From assembly GCA_024711125.1 (NCBI GenBank), contig JANJTM010000043.1:1-64000 (forward strand): a stretch of 64,000 bases of DNA. Direction: 5' to 3'. Under the pieces are notes generated by a model. It was not told the origin of the DNA. It saw nothing but the letters and a program-made list of their open reading frames with translations, and ran no database searches. The position numbers were made by a program, and so were the translations under genes. Shown here one piece after another: positions 1 through 11,222 of this stretch. Each line of letters begins with the position of its first letter. Position 1 is the first letter of the stretch. The stretch is from Rhodothermales bacterium. GTDB taxonomy: Bacteria > Bacteroidota > Rhodothermia > Rhodothermales > UBA10348.

Positions 1-505
1 TGGGGCTATGTGGGGCGGACCACCGTTTTGCCCCGCGGTCTGGCGCCCGGACCGTCCGGTATCGTCCTGCGATGGGGCGGGTAGAGGGTTTCGGTAGCCT
101 GGGTGGGGGCGGGGGGGGGGTCACGGGGTCGGCGCCCGACTCCGCGCGCGGAGATCGGCCGCCGGGCCCCTGAATAGCCACGGGTCGTGCGCCCCATCCG
201 CATATTGGGCCACGAACGTGGAATAGGAGCCGAAATACCATGTTTTCACCCTGTTTTGGGGGTCAAAACATCGAAAAAGGGCGGAAAGTCGACGTTTTCA
301 CCCGGTTTTAGGGCCAAATACATCGCATTTGGGCCAGAATTCCACGTCCGCACCCTTATGTGCCCCTGGAGGAGCGAGTGGAGGCCTTGCGCCCTGCCGA
401 CGATGGCCCGAAGCCCGTCGTGACACGCGGCGGGCACGATTCCTTCCCGGGAACGCGGCGGGACCGTCTTGGGAGAGTGAACGGGTTCGCGTCGAATGCC
501 GCCGC
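1..505. other. Non-coding stretch at window edge, 3' of smc
   Basis: I see no convincing gene here. Open frames on both strands are short, have no recognisable domain and read through G/C-rich filler. The stretch does hold a run of ten Gs at 111-120 preceded by five more Gs at 105-109, and an unusually A/T-rich patch at about 230-330 that carries an imperfect direct repeat (listed separately). It lies downstream of smc, which is read leftward and stops at 506. I see no clear hairpin followed by a T-tract that would serve as the smc terminator. Confidence 0.6.
241..325. repeat. Imperfect 33-bp direct repeat, two copies
   Basis: Positions 241-273 and 293-325 match at about 26 of 33 bases (shared core GTTTTCACCC, then GTTTT, then ACATCG), with start points 52 bp apart. 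The first copy is also a near-perfect hyphenated palindrome: TGTTTTCACC at 241-250 pairs with GGTCAAAACA at 261-270 with one mismatch. The patch is strikingly A/T-rich against its surroundings. It could be a regulatory site or the remnant of a small element; nothing in the sequence decides between them. Confidence 0.5.
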
Positions 506-3500
506 TCACGCCACCTGCGCCACCTCCTGGTCGAACCGCACCCCCACGAGCCGCGACACCCCCTGTTCCTGCATCGTGATGCCGTACATGCGGTCGGCGC
601 CCTCCATCGTGCGCTTGTTGTGCGTCACGAGGATGAACTGCGTCGTGTCGGCGAACGTGCGGATCAGGTTCATGAACCGGTCGACGTTGGCGTCGTCGAG
701 CGGGGCGTCGACCTCGTCCAGGATGCAGAACGGCGAGGGCTTGACGAGGTAGATCGCGAAGAGAAGCGCGATCGCGGTCAGCGTCTTCTCGCCGCCCGAG
801 AGCTGGGCCAGCACGCTCGGACGCTTTCCGCGCGGCTTGGCCATGATCTCGATCGTCGATTCGAGCGGGTCGTCGGGAGCCTCGAGTACCACGTCGGCGC
901 TCGCCTCCTCTCCGAAGAGCGTCGTGAACAGCCCCGTGAAGTTCGACCGGATGGCCTCGAAGGTCTCGCGGAAGCGCTCGCTGGCGGTGGTGTTGATCTC
1001 GTGGATCGTCTCGAGCAGCGTGGCTTCGGCCGATTCGAGGTCCTTGAGCTGCGTGCGCAGGAAGTCGAGCCGCTCGCGTTCCTCGTCGTAGGCCTCGAGC
1101 GCGAGTTCGTTGACGGGGCCGAGGTTGCGTAGCTTCGAGCGCAGATCCTGGACCTGCGCTCGCGCCGCCTCGGGATCCAGGTCGGGCGGAACCTCGATGC
1201 GCACGGCGGCGAGGTCGACGTCGAAGTCGAGGGCGATCGTGGAGACGAGGTTCTCGGTTCGCGTCTGCAGTTCGGCCTCGCGCACGGCGAGCAGGTTCTC
1301 GTCGCGAAGGGTCTGCTCGCGGCGCCGGCGCAGCTCCCGCAGGTTGGCCTCGATCTCCGAGATGGCGACCTTGGTCTCGGAGAGCCGGTCCTTGGCCTCG
1401 ACGACCGCGCGCTCGAGGCCCACGGCATCGGTGCGACGGGTTTCGAGTTCGGCGACGAGCCCTCGGATGCGATCCGTGCTCTCGTCCCGGTCGCGGGCCG
1501 CGCGCTCGTGGGCCGCGTCGCGCTCGGTCTTCTGGCGCTCGAGCAGGGCGAGCGCCTCGACGGCGCGCGACAGCTCCCGCTCGAGGTTCTCGAGCCGGTT
1601 GCGGGCCTGCACGGCGGCAATGCGGGCGTCGCCGAAGCGGGTCGAGGCCGCGTGGCTCTCGGCTTCGGCCTCCGCGTATCGCAGCTCCTCCTCGGCGCGG
1701 GAGGCGCGGCGCCCCTCGTGGAGTTCCGAAGCCTCGGCGTGGGCGGCGGTGCGGGCGGCGATGTCCTCGCCCGCGCCCGCGAGCGAGCCGGAGAGCTGGG
1801 CCACGCGGGCCTCGAGCTCGCCGAGGCGCCGCTTCACCCCGTCGAAGCCCACGCGGGCGCGGGCCTCTTCGGTCTGCGCCGCCGCGACGGCCTGCTCGGC
1901 CTGCCGCAGCGCCTGTTCGAGGGCCGCGACCCCGAGCGCTTCGAGGGCCTGTTGGGCGGCCGTGACGGCGGCTTCGGCCCCGGCTACGCCACGGGCGGCT
2001 GCGTCGCGGCGCGCCGCGGCTTCGGCCAGCTGCTCGCGGCGGCCGATGCGGCCGGCGGCGGGACTCGCGCCGGACTGCTCGCTTCCGCCCCGGACGACAC
2101 CCGACGGGGACACCCACTCGCCCGAGGGGGCGAACCAGCGGCCGGAGCCTCCGGACGCGGCGGCCCGGGCGAGGGCCTCGTCGAGCGAATCGACGAGGTG
2201 GCAATCGCCGAGCAGGACGCCGGCGAGGGGTTCGAGCGCGGCCTCGGGAACGCGCACGCGCTCGGCCAGCGAGCCGGCCTGGCGGGCGCCGGCGCCCGCG
2301 GGCAGGCGCTCGAGCACGAGGAAGGTCGCGCGGCCCTTGCGGTCGCGCCGCAGGCCTGCAATGGCCCGGCGCGCCTCGTCCTCGGTGGCGACCACGAGGC
2401 ACTCGGCGTAGTCGCCGAGCGCAGCCTCCAGTGCGGGGCGCACGGCGTCGTCGCAGGAGAAGCAGTCGGCTACGGTGCGCAGCTCGGCCTTGGTCCATTC
2501 GCGGGACGACGCGAGGTACTGGACGGGCTCGGCGAATTCGTCGTACGACGACAAGAGGCTCTCGAGCAGCGCCACCTCGCTGGCTGCGGCGTCAAGGCCG
2601 CGCTGGGTCTCGCGCAGGGCGGCGCGCTGCCGTTCGAGCGTCTCGGTCCGTAGGGAGCGCTCGGCGAGGGCCGTCTCGACGGCCTCGCGGGCGCGGTCGC
2701 GGGCGGTGCGGGCGGCCTCCAGGCGCTCGAGGGCGGCCGACGCCTGGCGTTCGCCATCCGCCAGCGCGTCGCGCGCCGGTTCGAGTTCGGCCTCGGCCCG
2801 GGCCAGGTCCTCGCGCAGCATGTCCTGCCGCGCGACGGTGCGGTCGAGGATGCGCTGGGTCTCGGAAAGGCGATCGGCCGACTGGCGCTCGGCGGACCGG
2901 GCGGCCTCGAGGGCGCGGCGGCGCTCGTCGGCGCGGCCGGAGGCGGCGTCCCGCCCCGCGAGCGCGTCCGCGTGCACCCGGTCGGCGTCGGCGGCGGCGG
3001 GCCGGGCCAGTTCGAGCTCGTCGACGAAGGTGGTGCGGCTCTCCTCGAGCTGTACCCGCCGCGCGGCCGCCGAGGCGGCCTCCTCGGCCAGGCGCACGAG
3101 GTCGCGCTCGGCCGCGCCGAGCCGCTCCCGCGTCACCCGCTCGTCGGCCTCGAGCCGGCGCAGCGCCTCGACGTGGCCCGCGTGGGCCTGCTGGGCCGCG
3201 ACGAGCGCCTGCTCGCGCTCGATGTGCTCGGTCCGCCGCACCTCGTAACCGGCCTCGGCGGTCGCCAGCGCGGCGCTCTCGCCCTCCAGCCGGTCGCCGA
3301 GAATCACGCGCTCGCGGTGCACTTCCTCGCGCTGCGCGCGCATGCGATCGAATTCGAACTGGGCGAGGGCGAGCTCGACGGTGCTCAACTCCTCGCGGTA
3401 GCTCTTCCACCGCGCGGCCTTCTGCGCCTGGCGCTCGAGCGAGCGCACGCGCCGGTCGAGCTCCTCGACGAGGTCACGCACGCGCGTCAGGTCGACCTGG

Positions 3501-4051
3501 GTCGAGTCGAGCTTCCGCAGGGTCTGCGCGCGGCGCATCTTGTATTTCGTGATGCCCGCCGCCTCCTCGAACAGGTGTCGCCGGTCCTCCGCGTTCTCGC
3601 TCAGGAGGTCCTCGATCATCTTCAGCTCGATCACCGAGTAGGCGCCGGCGCCCATGCCGGTGTCCATGAAGAGGTCGGTGATGTCCTTCAGGCGGCACTG
3701 CACGCCGTTCAGGAGGTATTCCGACTCGCCGGACCGGTAGAGGCGCCTTCCGATCGTGACCTCGGTGTACTCGGTCGGAAGGATGCCGCGCGTATTCTCG
3801 ATCGTCAGCAGGACCTCGGACATGCCGAGCGGACGCCGTCCCGCGGTGCCGTTGAAGATGACGTTGTCCATCTTCTCGGAGCGCAGGATCCGGGCGCGCT
3901 GCTCGCCGATGACCCAGCGCACGGCGTCGACGATGTTGGACTTTCCGCACCCGTTCGGGCCGACGACGACCGTCACACCCGGTGCGAAATGCACGGTCGT
4001 GCGGTCGGCGAAACTCTTGAATCCGTGCAGTTCGAGCTTGCTGAGATACAT
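506..4051 (-). CDS. smc: Chromosome segregation protein SMC
   Basis: Structural maintenance of chromosomes ATPase, which dimerises and organises newly replicated DNA together with ScpA/ScpB. At 1,181 residues it has the usual bacterial length. The N-terminal head has the start MYLSKLELHGFKSF and the Walker A motif GPNGCGKSN at residues 31-39. Two long Ala/Arg/Glu-rich coiled-coil arms flank a hinge at roughly 500-640. The C-terminal head carries the ABC signature LSGGEK and Walker B LDEVDAPLDD. I chose the ATG at 4051 because it puts MYLSKLEL at the terminus as in other SMCs; the frame stays open upstream for 42 more codons without homology. scpA and scpB are not in the window. It is transcribed divergently from the ECF sigma gene. 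Confidence 0.97.
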   Translation of the reverse strand: MYLSKLELHGFKSFADRTTVHFAPGVTVVVGPNGCGKSNIVDAVRWVIGEQRARILRSEKMDNVIFNGTAGRRPLGMSEVLLTIENTRGILPTEYTEVTIGRRLYRSGESEYLLNGVQCRLKDITDLFMDTGMGAGAYSVIELKMIEDLLSENAEDRRHLFEEAAGITKYKMRRAQTLRKLDSTQVDLTRVRDLVEELDRRVRSLERQAQKAARWKSYREELSTVELALAQFEFDRMRAQREEVHRERVILGDRLEGESAALATAEAGYEVRRTEHIEREQALVAAQQAHAGHVEALRRLEADERVTRERLGAAERDLVRLAEEAASAAARRVQLEESRTTFVDELELARPAAADADRVHADALAGRDAASGRADERRRALEAARSAERQSADRLSETQRILDRTVARQDMLREDLARAEAELEPARDALADGERQASAALERLEAARTARDRAREAVETALAERSLRTETLERQRAALRETQRGLDAAASEVALLESLLSSYDEFAEPVQYLASSREWTKAELRTVADCFSCDDAVRPALEAALGDYAECLVVATEDEARRAIAGLRRDRKGRATFLVLERLPAGAGARQAGSLAERVRVPEAALEPLAGVLLGDCHLVDSLDEALARAAASGGSGRWFAPSGEWVSPSGVVRGGSEQSGASPAAGRIGRREQLAEAAARRDAAARGVAGAEAAVTAAQQALEALGVAALEQALRQAEQAVAAAQTEEARARVGFDGVKRRLGELEARVAQLSGSLAGAGEDIAARTAAHAEASELHEGRRASRAEEELRYAEAEAESHAASTRFGDARIAAVQARNRLENLERELSRAVEALALLERQKTERDAAHERAARDRDESTDRIRGLVAELETRRTDAVGLERAVVEAKDRLSETKVAISEIEANLRELRRRREQTLRDENLLAVREAELQTRTENLVSTIALDFDVDLAAVRIEVPPDLDPEAARAQVQDLRSKLRNLGPVNELALEAYDEERERLDFLRTQLKDLESAEATLLETIHEINTTASERFRETFEAIRSNFTGLFTTLFGEEASADVVLEAPDDPLESTIEIMAKPRGKRPSVLAQLSGGEKTLTAIALLFAIYLVKPSPFCILDEVDAPLDDANVDRFMNLIRTFADTTQFILVTHNKRTMEGADRMYGITMQEQGVSRLVGVRFDQEVAQVA

Positions 4052-4354
4052 CGGGCCGGATAACGGACGCAATCGGGGCGTCGCCCCGCGTCGATCGAAA
4101 GGCGCGGGAAGGACCGCGCAGCGAAACCCCCCATGAAACGGACGCCACGGGCCGATTGCAACGCGGGTTTTCCACAAGTTGCGCCCCGCGGCCGCCGGGC
4201 CGACGGCGCGATGGGAGGGTGCCCGGGACCGCCGGGGCGTCGGCGCGCGGCCCCGCGGTCAAAAAGACCCGGCCGTTCGTGGCAATCCACGTGCGATTTC
4301 GTTTTCTTCCGGCTCGCCCGGGCGACCTCGTCCCCTTCCGAGGATTTCCCACCC
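4052..4354. promoter_or_regulatory. Divergent intergenic region between smc and the ECF sigma gene
   Basis: About 300 bp separates the smc start from the ECF sigma start, so promoters for both must lie here. I see one short perfect inverted repeat, CGTGG-CAAT-CCACG at 4278-4291, about 65 bp upstream of the sigma start, which could be an operator. No convincing -35/-10 pair stands out on either strand. Confidence 0.35.
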
Positions 4355-4939
4355 ATGGCCGATTCGCACGTCGTGACCCAACTCCTCATCGCCCATCGCT
4401 CGGGCGACGAGGGCGCGTCGGACCGTCTTTTCTCGATGGTCTACGACGAGTTGCGTGGCATCGCGCACCGGCAGCTGTCCTTCCGGCGCCCGGGAGACAC
4501 GATCAATACCACCGGGCTGGTGCACGAGGCGTACCTGAAGCTCTTCGACCGGAACGACGCAGACTGGAACGACCGCGTGCATTTCTTCGCCGTTACGGCG
4601 CGGGCGATGCGGCAGATCCTCGTGGACCAGTCCCGTGCACAGAAGGCGCAGAAGCGGGGAGGAACCAACCATCGCACCGAGCTGTCGTCCGGCGTGCTGG
4701 TGGCAGACGAGAGCGCCGTGGATCTTCTCGACCTCGAGGACGCGCTCGAGAAGCTCAACCAGCTCAACCCCCGGCTGGCGAAGATCGTCGAGATGCGGTA
4801 TTTCGGAGGTATGGAGATCCAGGAGATCGCCGCCGTGCTCGACGTCAGCTCGCGGACGGTCGATCGGGACTGGCACAAGGCGCGTTCCTTCCTCTATCTC
4901 GCGATTTCGGGCCGTTCCGAGGCCCCGGGGGGTCGATGA
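4355..4939 (+). CDS. ECF-type RNA polymerase sigma factor
   Basis: Sigma-70 family factor of the extracytoplasmic-function class (194 aa), which directs RNA polymerase to a dedicated set of promoters. Region 2 spans roughly residues 10-95, including TTGLVHEAYLKLF and the DNA-melting helix around VHFFAVTARAMRQILVD. Region 4 spans about 125-185, with the helix-turn-helix MEIQEIAAVLDVSSRTVDRDW. The linker lacks a region 3, as expected for ECF factors. The ATG at 4355 places VVTQLLIAHRSGD at the N-terminus, matching the family. Its stop overlaps the kinase start (ATGA). Pairs of this sigma subfamily with Ser/Thr kinases are common in Planctomycetota, Acidobacteriota and Rhodothermota, where the kinase is presumed to control the sigma factor; that link is inference here. 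Confidence 0.93.
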   Translation: MADSHVVTQLLIAHRSGDEGASDRLFSMVYDELRGIAHRQLSFRRPGDTINTTGLVHEAYLKLFDRNDADWNDRVHFFAVTARAMRQILVDQSRAQKAQKRGGTNHRTELSSGVLVADESAVDLLDLEDALEKLNQLNPRLAKIVEMRYFGGMEIQEIAAVLDVSSRTVDRDWHKARSFLYLAISGRSEAPGGR

Positions 4940-7380
4940 GGGACTTCTCTCCCGGCCGATGGGAGCGCGTGGAGGCGCTCTACGACGAGGCGCTGGAACG
5001 GCCGGCCGAGGAGCGCGAGGCTTTTCTCGACGAGGCGTGCGCAGGGAACGCCGAGCTCAAGAGCGAGGTGCTGGCCCTGCTGCGGGCAGGGGACGAAGCC
5101 GGAAGTTTTCTCGAGGGCGAGAAGCCGGCCCCGGTCGCCGCGGTGCGCGAAGCGCTGCACCGCGAGCCGCCGCCCGGATCGGACCTCGTGGGTCGCCACG
5201 TGGGCCCCTACCGGATCGAACGTCCGATCGGACGGGGCGGCATGGGGCAGGTCTACCTCGCCGTGCGGGACGACGACGTGTTCATGCGCTGGGTCGCGGT
5301 GAAGGTGATCCGGCGCGGGATGGACTCCGAGGAAATCCTGCACCGGTTCCGGACGGAACAGCGCATCCTGGCGAGCCTGGCGCATCCGAACATCGCGCGG
5401 CTTCTCGACGGCGGAGTAACCGACGACGGCCTGTCCTACCTCGTGATGGAATACGTCGACGGGCAGACCATAACCGAGTGGTGCCGGTCGCAGAACCCGC
5501 CGCTGCGCGCGCGGCTGGAGGTGTTCCGCACGATCTGTTCGGCGGTGCAGTACGCGCACCAGAACCTCGTCGTGCACCGGGATCTCAAGCCGACGAATAT
5601 CCTGGTCACGGCCGACGACCGGCCGATCCTGCTCGACTTCGGCATCGCGAAGGTGCTCAATCCGAACCTGCCGGGGTACCAGGTGCCGATGACCCGCACC
5701 GAGCTGCGGGTCATGACGCCGGAATACGCATCGCCCGAACAGGTGCGGGGTCTGTCGGTCACCACGGCGAGCGATATCTATCAGCTCGGGGTGCTGCTCT
5801 ACGAGTTGCTGACGGGTGTGCGTCCGCACGAAACCGAGGGGCGTACCCGGGCCGAGATCGAGCGGCTCGTGCTCGAGCGGGAGCCGGAGAAGCCATCGAC
5901 GGCGCTCTCGCGCGCCGCGACCGTGGCGACAGTGCCGGGCGGAGGCGAACCCGGATCGGTCGCGCGGCTTCGCCGCCTCCTGGCCGGCGACCTGGACCGC
6001 ATCGTGCTGATGGCGTTGCGCAAGGAGCCGTCCCGCCGCTACGCGTCGGCCGACCGGCTCCAGGAGGACATCCGCCGTTACCTTGCGGGGCTGCCGGTCG
6101 AGGCGCAGTCAGACACGTGGGCCTACCGCTCGGCGAAGTTCGTGCGACGGCACCCCGCGGGTGTCGTCGCGGCCGTGGCGCTGACGATGCTGCTCGTGGC
6201 GGTAGCCGTGCTCTCGATCCGGTTCGCCGTCGTGACGGGCGCGCAGGCCGACCGCGTCGCGCAGGCCGCCCGTCGCACCGAGGAGGTGCGTCAGTTCCTC
6301 GTGAACCTGTTCGAGGCGGCCGACCCGGCGATCGCCCGGGGCCGCCCGATCACCGTGCTGGAGCTGCTACAGGAGGGTGCCGCCACGGTGGAGAACGATC
6401 TCGCCGGCCAGCCCGACGTGCAGGCCGAGATGCTCGGAACGATCGGAGCGGTGTACCGGCGCATGAACCTGCTCGCCGACGCCGAGCCGTTCCTCGAACG
6501 CGCACTCGCGATGCGACGCTCGCTCTACGGCGAACGACATGAACTGGTGGCGGCGAGCCTGGTCGATCTCGCCGAGTTGCGTGCGCTGCAAAGTCGGTCG
6601 GAAGAAGCCGAGGGGCTGCACCGCGAGGCGCTGGCCGTGCTGAGGGAGACGGTGCCGGAAGGGGCCTCCGAGATAGGGTCCAGCCTCAACAACCTCGGCG
6701 TGGTGGTATATGAGCAGGGCCGTTTCGACGAGGCGGTTCCCCTGTTCGAGGAGGCGCTCGCGATTCGCGAGAAGGCGTTCGGCGAATCGAGCCGCGAGGT
6801 GGCCGAGACGCTGGCGAACCTGGCGTATGCGCGCGAGGACCGCGGCGACCTGGAGGGGGCCGAGCGGGAATACCGCCGGGCGATCTCGATCCAGGTGCGC
6901 CTGCTGGGCGACGACCACCCGGACGTGCTGGTCACCCGGCAGAACCTGGGTGTGCTGCTGATGAACCGCGGTGACCTTGCGGCGGCCGAGACGATCTTCC
7001 GCCAGGTCCTCGACGCGCGGCGGCGGCTCTTCGGCGAGCATTCGGCGCCGGCGCAGACCACGCTGAACCTGCTCGGACGCGTGCTGCAGGCCGAGGGGCA
7101 GCTCGACGAGGCCGAGGCCATCTTCCGCTCGGTCCTCGCGGCCCACCGGGCCGACCTCGGGGACCGGCACTACTATGTCGGGCGCGACCTCGACGTCCTG
7201 GCCGGGCTCCTGGTCGAGCGGCAGCGCTGGGAGGAGGCCGAGGCGGCGTACATCGAGGCCCTGTCGATTTACCGGGAGACGCTGGACGGGGCCGACCACC
7301 CGCGCATCGTCGAGGCCCGGAGCGCACTCTCGAAGCTGTACGCGTCGTGGGGCCGGCCCGATCGGTCGGCGGCCTTCTGA
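4936..7380 (+). CDS. Membrane Ser/Thr protein kinase with C-terminal TPR repeats
   Basis: PknB-type kinase, 814 aa. A short N-terminal region (1-90) resembles the stretch found in ECF-linked kinases. The kinase domain follows: glycine loop IGRGGMGQVYL at 98-108, catalytic Lys in WVAVKVI (K123), HRDLKPTN loop with catalytic D216, and DFG at 234-236. A single hydrophobic helix near 405-430 (GVVAAVALTMLLVAVAVL) would place the kinase inside and the C-terminal half outside. Residues from about 440 to the end are tandem tetratricopeptide-like units with repeated A-P-F-L/F-E-A-L-A-I-R patterns, as in the kinesin-light-chain type. The start codon overlaps the sigma stop, so the two are translationally coupled. 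Its stop lies 3 bp from the stop of the convergent clpB. Confidence 0.93.
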   Translation: MRDFSPGRWERVEALYDEALERPAEEREAFLDEACAGNAELKSEVLALLRAGDEAGSFLEGEKPAPVAAVREALHREPPPGSDLVGRHVGPYRIERPIGRGGMGQVYLAVRDDDVFMRWVAVKVIRRGMDSEEILHRFRTEQRILASLAHPNIARLLDGGVTDDGLSYLVMEYVDGQTITEWCRSQNPPLRARLEVFRTICSAVQYAHQNLVVHRDLKPTNILVTADDRPILLDFGIAKVLNPNLPGYQVPMTRTELRVMTPEYASPEQVRGLSVTTASDIYQLGVLLYELLTGVRPHETEGRTRAEIERLVLEREPEKPSTALSRAATVATVPGGGEPGSVARLRRLLAGDLDRIVLMALRKEPSRRYASADRLQEDIRRYLAGLPVEAQSDTWAYRSAKFVRRHPAGVVAAVALTMLLVAVAVLSIRFAVVTGAQADRVAQAARRTEEVRQFLVNLFEAADPAIARGRPITVLELLQEGAATVENDLAGQPDVQAEMLGTIGAVYRRMNLLADAEPFLERALAMRRSLYGERHELVAASLVDLAELRALQSRSEEAEGLHREALAVLRETVPEGASEIGSSLNNLGVVVYEQGRFDEAVPLFEEALAIREKAFGESSREVAETLANLAYAREDRGDLEGAEREYRRAISIQVRLLGDDHPDVLVTRQNLGVLLMNRGDLAAAETIFRQVLDARRRLFGEHSAPAQTTLNLLGRVLQAEGQLDEAEAIFRSVLAAHRADLGDRHYYVGRDLDVLAGLLVERQRWEEAEAAYIEALSIYRETLDGADHPRIVEARSALSKLYASWGRPDRSAAF

Positions 7381-7383
7381 GGC

Positions 7384-10002
<2,619 letters not shown>

Positions 10003-10139
10003 GCGGGGAGCCTGGGTCTACTCGGTGCGTTCCCCCGGCCGGACGCCAACGCCATGCCAAAGGGGGCGACCTGACGGGTTGTCAGGCCCCGGGGTCCGTC
10101 TGCGGGGCGCGGCCGCCCGAACGGCCGGGCACGGCCGCA

Positions 10140-10760
10140 TCAGGTGCGCCGGAAAAGCGACCAGGCGAACTCCTGCCGAATGCCTCCGGGGCTCACGTGG
10201 GTCTCCCGCTGCTCGTGGACGAGCTCGAAGGCAGGGCCGAACTCGGCCTGAAGGGAGGCGGCATCGTGACGGACGACCGACAGACCGCTGCACCGGTCGG
10301 GGCCTTCCGGAGCGAAGGTCCCGATGGCGGCGAACCCGCCGGGTTCCAGCGCCTCGTACAGCACGGCGGCGTAGAGGGCCCGGTCCACGGGGTCGGTCAG
10401 GAAGTGGAACACGGCGCGGTCGTGCCAGAAGCGGAACGTTCGATCCGGGATCCACGCCGTGATGTCCTCGCACAGCCAGGTTACCGACTCGGCGGCGGGT
10501 CCGAGGCGCTCCTTGACGAAGCCGATCGCCCGCGAGGACACGTCGAGCACCGTCAGGTCGGTGAAACCGGACGAGAGCAGGCGATCCACGAAGAGGGACG
10601 CCCCCGCGCCGACGTCGATCACCCCGGCGGTGGGTTCCAGGTCGGCCCGCTCGACGAGTTCGAGCGAGACGGCGGGATCGGGCTGGTACCAGGTGACCTG
10701 GTCCGGATCCTTCTTCGACCAGACCCGCTGCCAGTGGATTTCGAGCGAATCGTCGTCCAT
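10140..10760 (-). CDS. Class I SAM-dependent methyltransferase
   Basis: 206-aa Rossmann-fold methyltransferase. Motif I is VIDVGAGAS (about residue 44), followed by the acidic end of strand 2 in LTVLDVSS and a motif-IV-like WHDRAVFHFLTD. The N-terminal pattern HWQRVWSKKDPDQVTWYQPDPAVSLELV is typical of a small-molecule methyltransferase group related to TehB/thiopurine-type enzymes; the substrate cannot be read from sequence. I chose the ATG at 10760, which starts that conserved block. It lies 8 bp after the DUF302 gene and so appears to be the last member of the metal-efflux operon, which hints at a role in metal or metalloid handling. That role is inference. Confidence 0.85.
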   Translation of the reverse strand: MDDDSLEIHWQRVWSKKDPDQVTWYQPDPAVSLELVERADLEPTAGVIDVGAGASLFVDRLLSSGFTDLTVLDVSSRAIGFVKERLGPAAESVTWLCEDITAWIPDRTFRFWHDRAVFHFLTDPVDRALYAAVLYEALEPGGFAAIGTFAPEGPDRCSGLSVVRHDAASLQAEFGPAFELVHEQRETHVSPGGIRQEFAWSLFRRT

Positions 10761-10768
10761 GGTTCGGC

Positions 10769-11158
10769 TCAGAGACTGTCGACGACCCGGCGGAGGCGCT
10801 CCCGCACTTCGCCCGCGATGGAGCCCAGGGACTCGTTCTCGATCGCTCTCATCGATGCGACCGGGTCGACCGCGGCCACCTCGATGTGACCCGAGCCGAG
10901 GTCCTGCACGATCACGTTGCAGGGCAGCATCGTGCCGATCTTGTCCTCGGCGAGCAGGGCCTTGTGCGCAAAGTGCGGGTTGCACGCGCCCAGGATCCGG
11001 TACGGGCGAAAATCGACGTCGATCTTGTTCTTGAGCGTCGCCGATACGTCGATGGTGGTGAGGACTCCGAAGCCCTCGGTCTTGAGCGCCGCGGTGACGC
11101 GCTCGACGGCGTCGTCGAGCGTGCCCTCGACGGTGCGCGCGAAATAGTAGGCTGACAT
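10769..11158 (-). CDS. DUF302 family protein
   Basis: 129-aa protein of the DUF302 family. It shows the family's opening (YYFARTVEG...AVERVTAALKTEGFGVLTTIDV) and the central GACNPHFAHKALLAEDKIGTMLPCNVIVQ block. The two Cys in GACNP and LPCNV are typical of many DUF302 members, which are often encoded beside heavy-metal and sulfur genes; no biochemical function is established. There is no signal peptide, so it is probably cytoplasmic. It sits 64 bp downstream of cusA with a perfect inverted repeat in between, and 8 bp upstream of the methyltransferase. Confidence 0.9.
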   Translation of the reverse strand: MSAYYFARTVEGTLDDAVERVTAALKTEGFGVLTTIDVSATLKNKIDVDFRPYRILGACNPHFAHKALLAEDKIGTMLPCNVIVQDLGSGHIEVAAVDPVASMRAIENESLGSIAGEVRERLRRVVDSL

Positions 11159-11165
11159 GGCCGAT

Positions 11166-11205
11166 TCAGGGGACGTGAAGGGCTTATACCCCCCACGTCC
11201 CCTGA
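11166..11205. promoter_or_regulatory. Perfect 12-bp inverted repeat between cusA and DUF302
   Basis: TCAGGGGACGTG at 11166-11177 is exactly complementary to CACGTCCCCTGA at 11194-11205, separated by 16 bp. No T-tract follows on either strand, so a simple intrinsic terminator is unlikely. It lies 7 bp upstream of the DUF302 start and 17 bp after the cusA stop. In RNA it would form a strong hairpin able to protect the upstream cusCBA message or dampen the downstream genes; as DNA it could be an operator. The symmetry is certain, the role is inference. Confidence 0.6.
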
Positions 11206-11222
11206 TGTTACCGGCCGCCGGG

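Noticed and set aside
103-120. G-tract as a possible regulatory G-quadruplex
   Set aside because: The run is a plain homopolymer at the window edge with no gene context. It could also reflect sequencing uncertainty.
246-2498. 750-codon Arg-rich frame overlapping smc on the same strand
   Set aside because: It is out of frame with smc, whose Walker and signature motifs fix the correct frame. The composition is extreme in Arg and Ala.
10018-10139. Possible intrinsic terminator after the methyltransferase gene
   Set aside because: G/C-rich complementary segments exist (GGCCG-type) but no T-tract follows in the leftward direction, and many alternative pairings are equally good.
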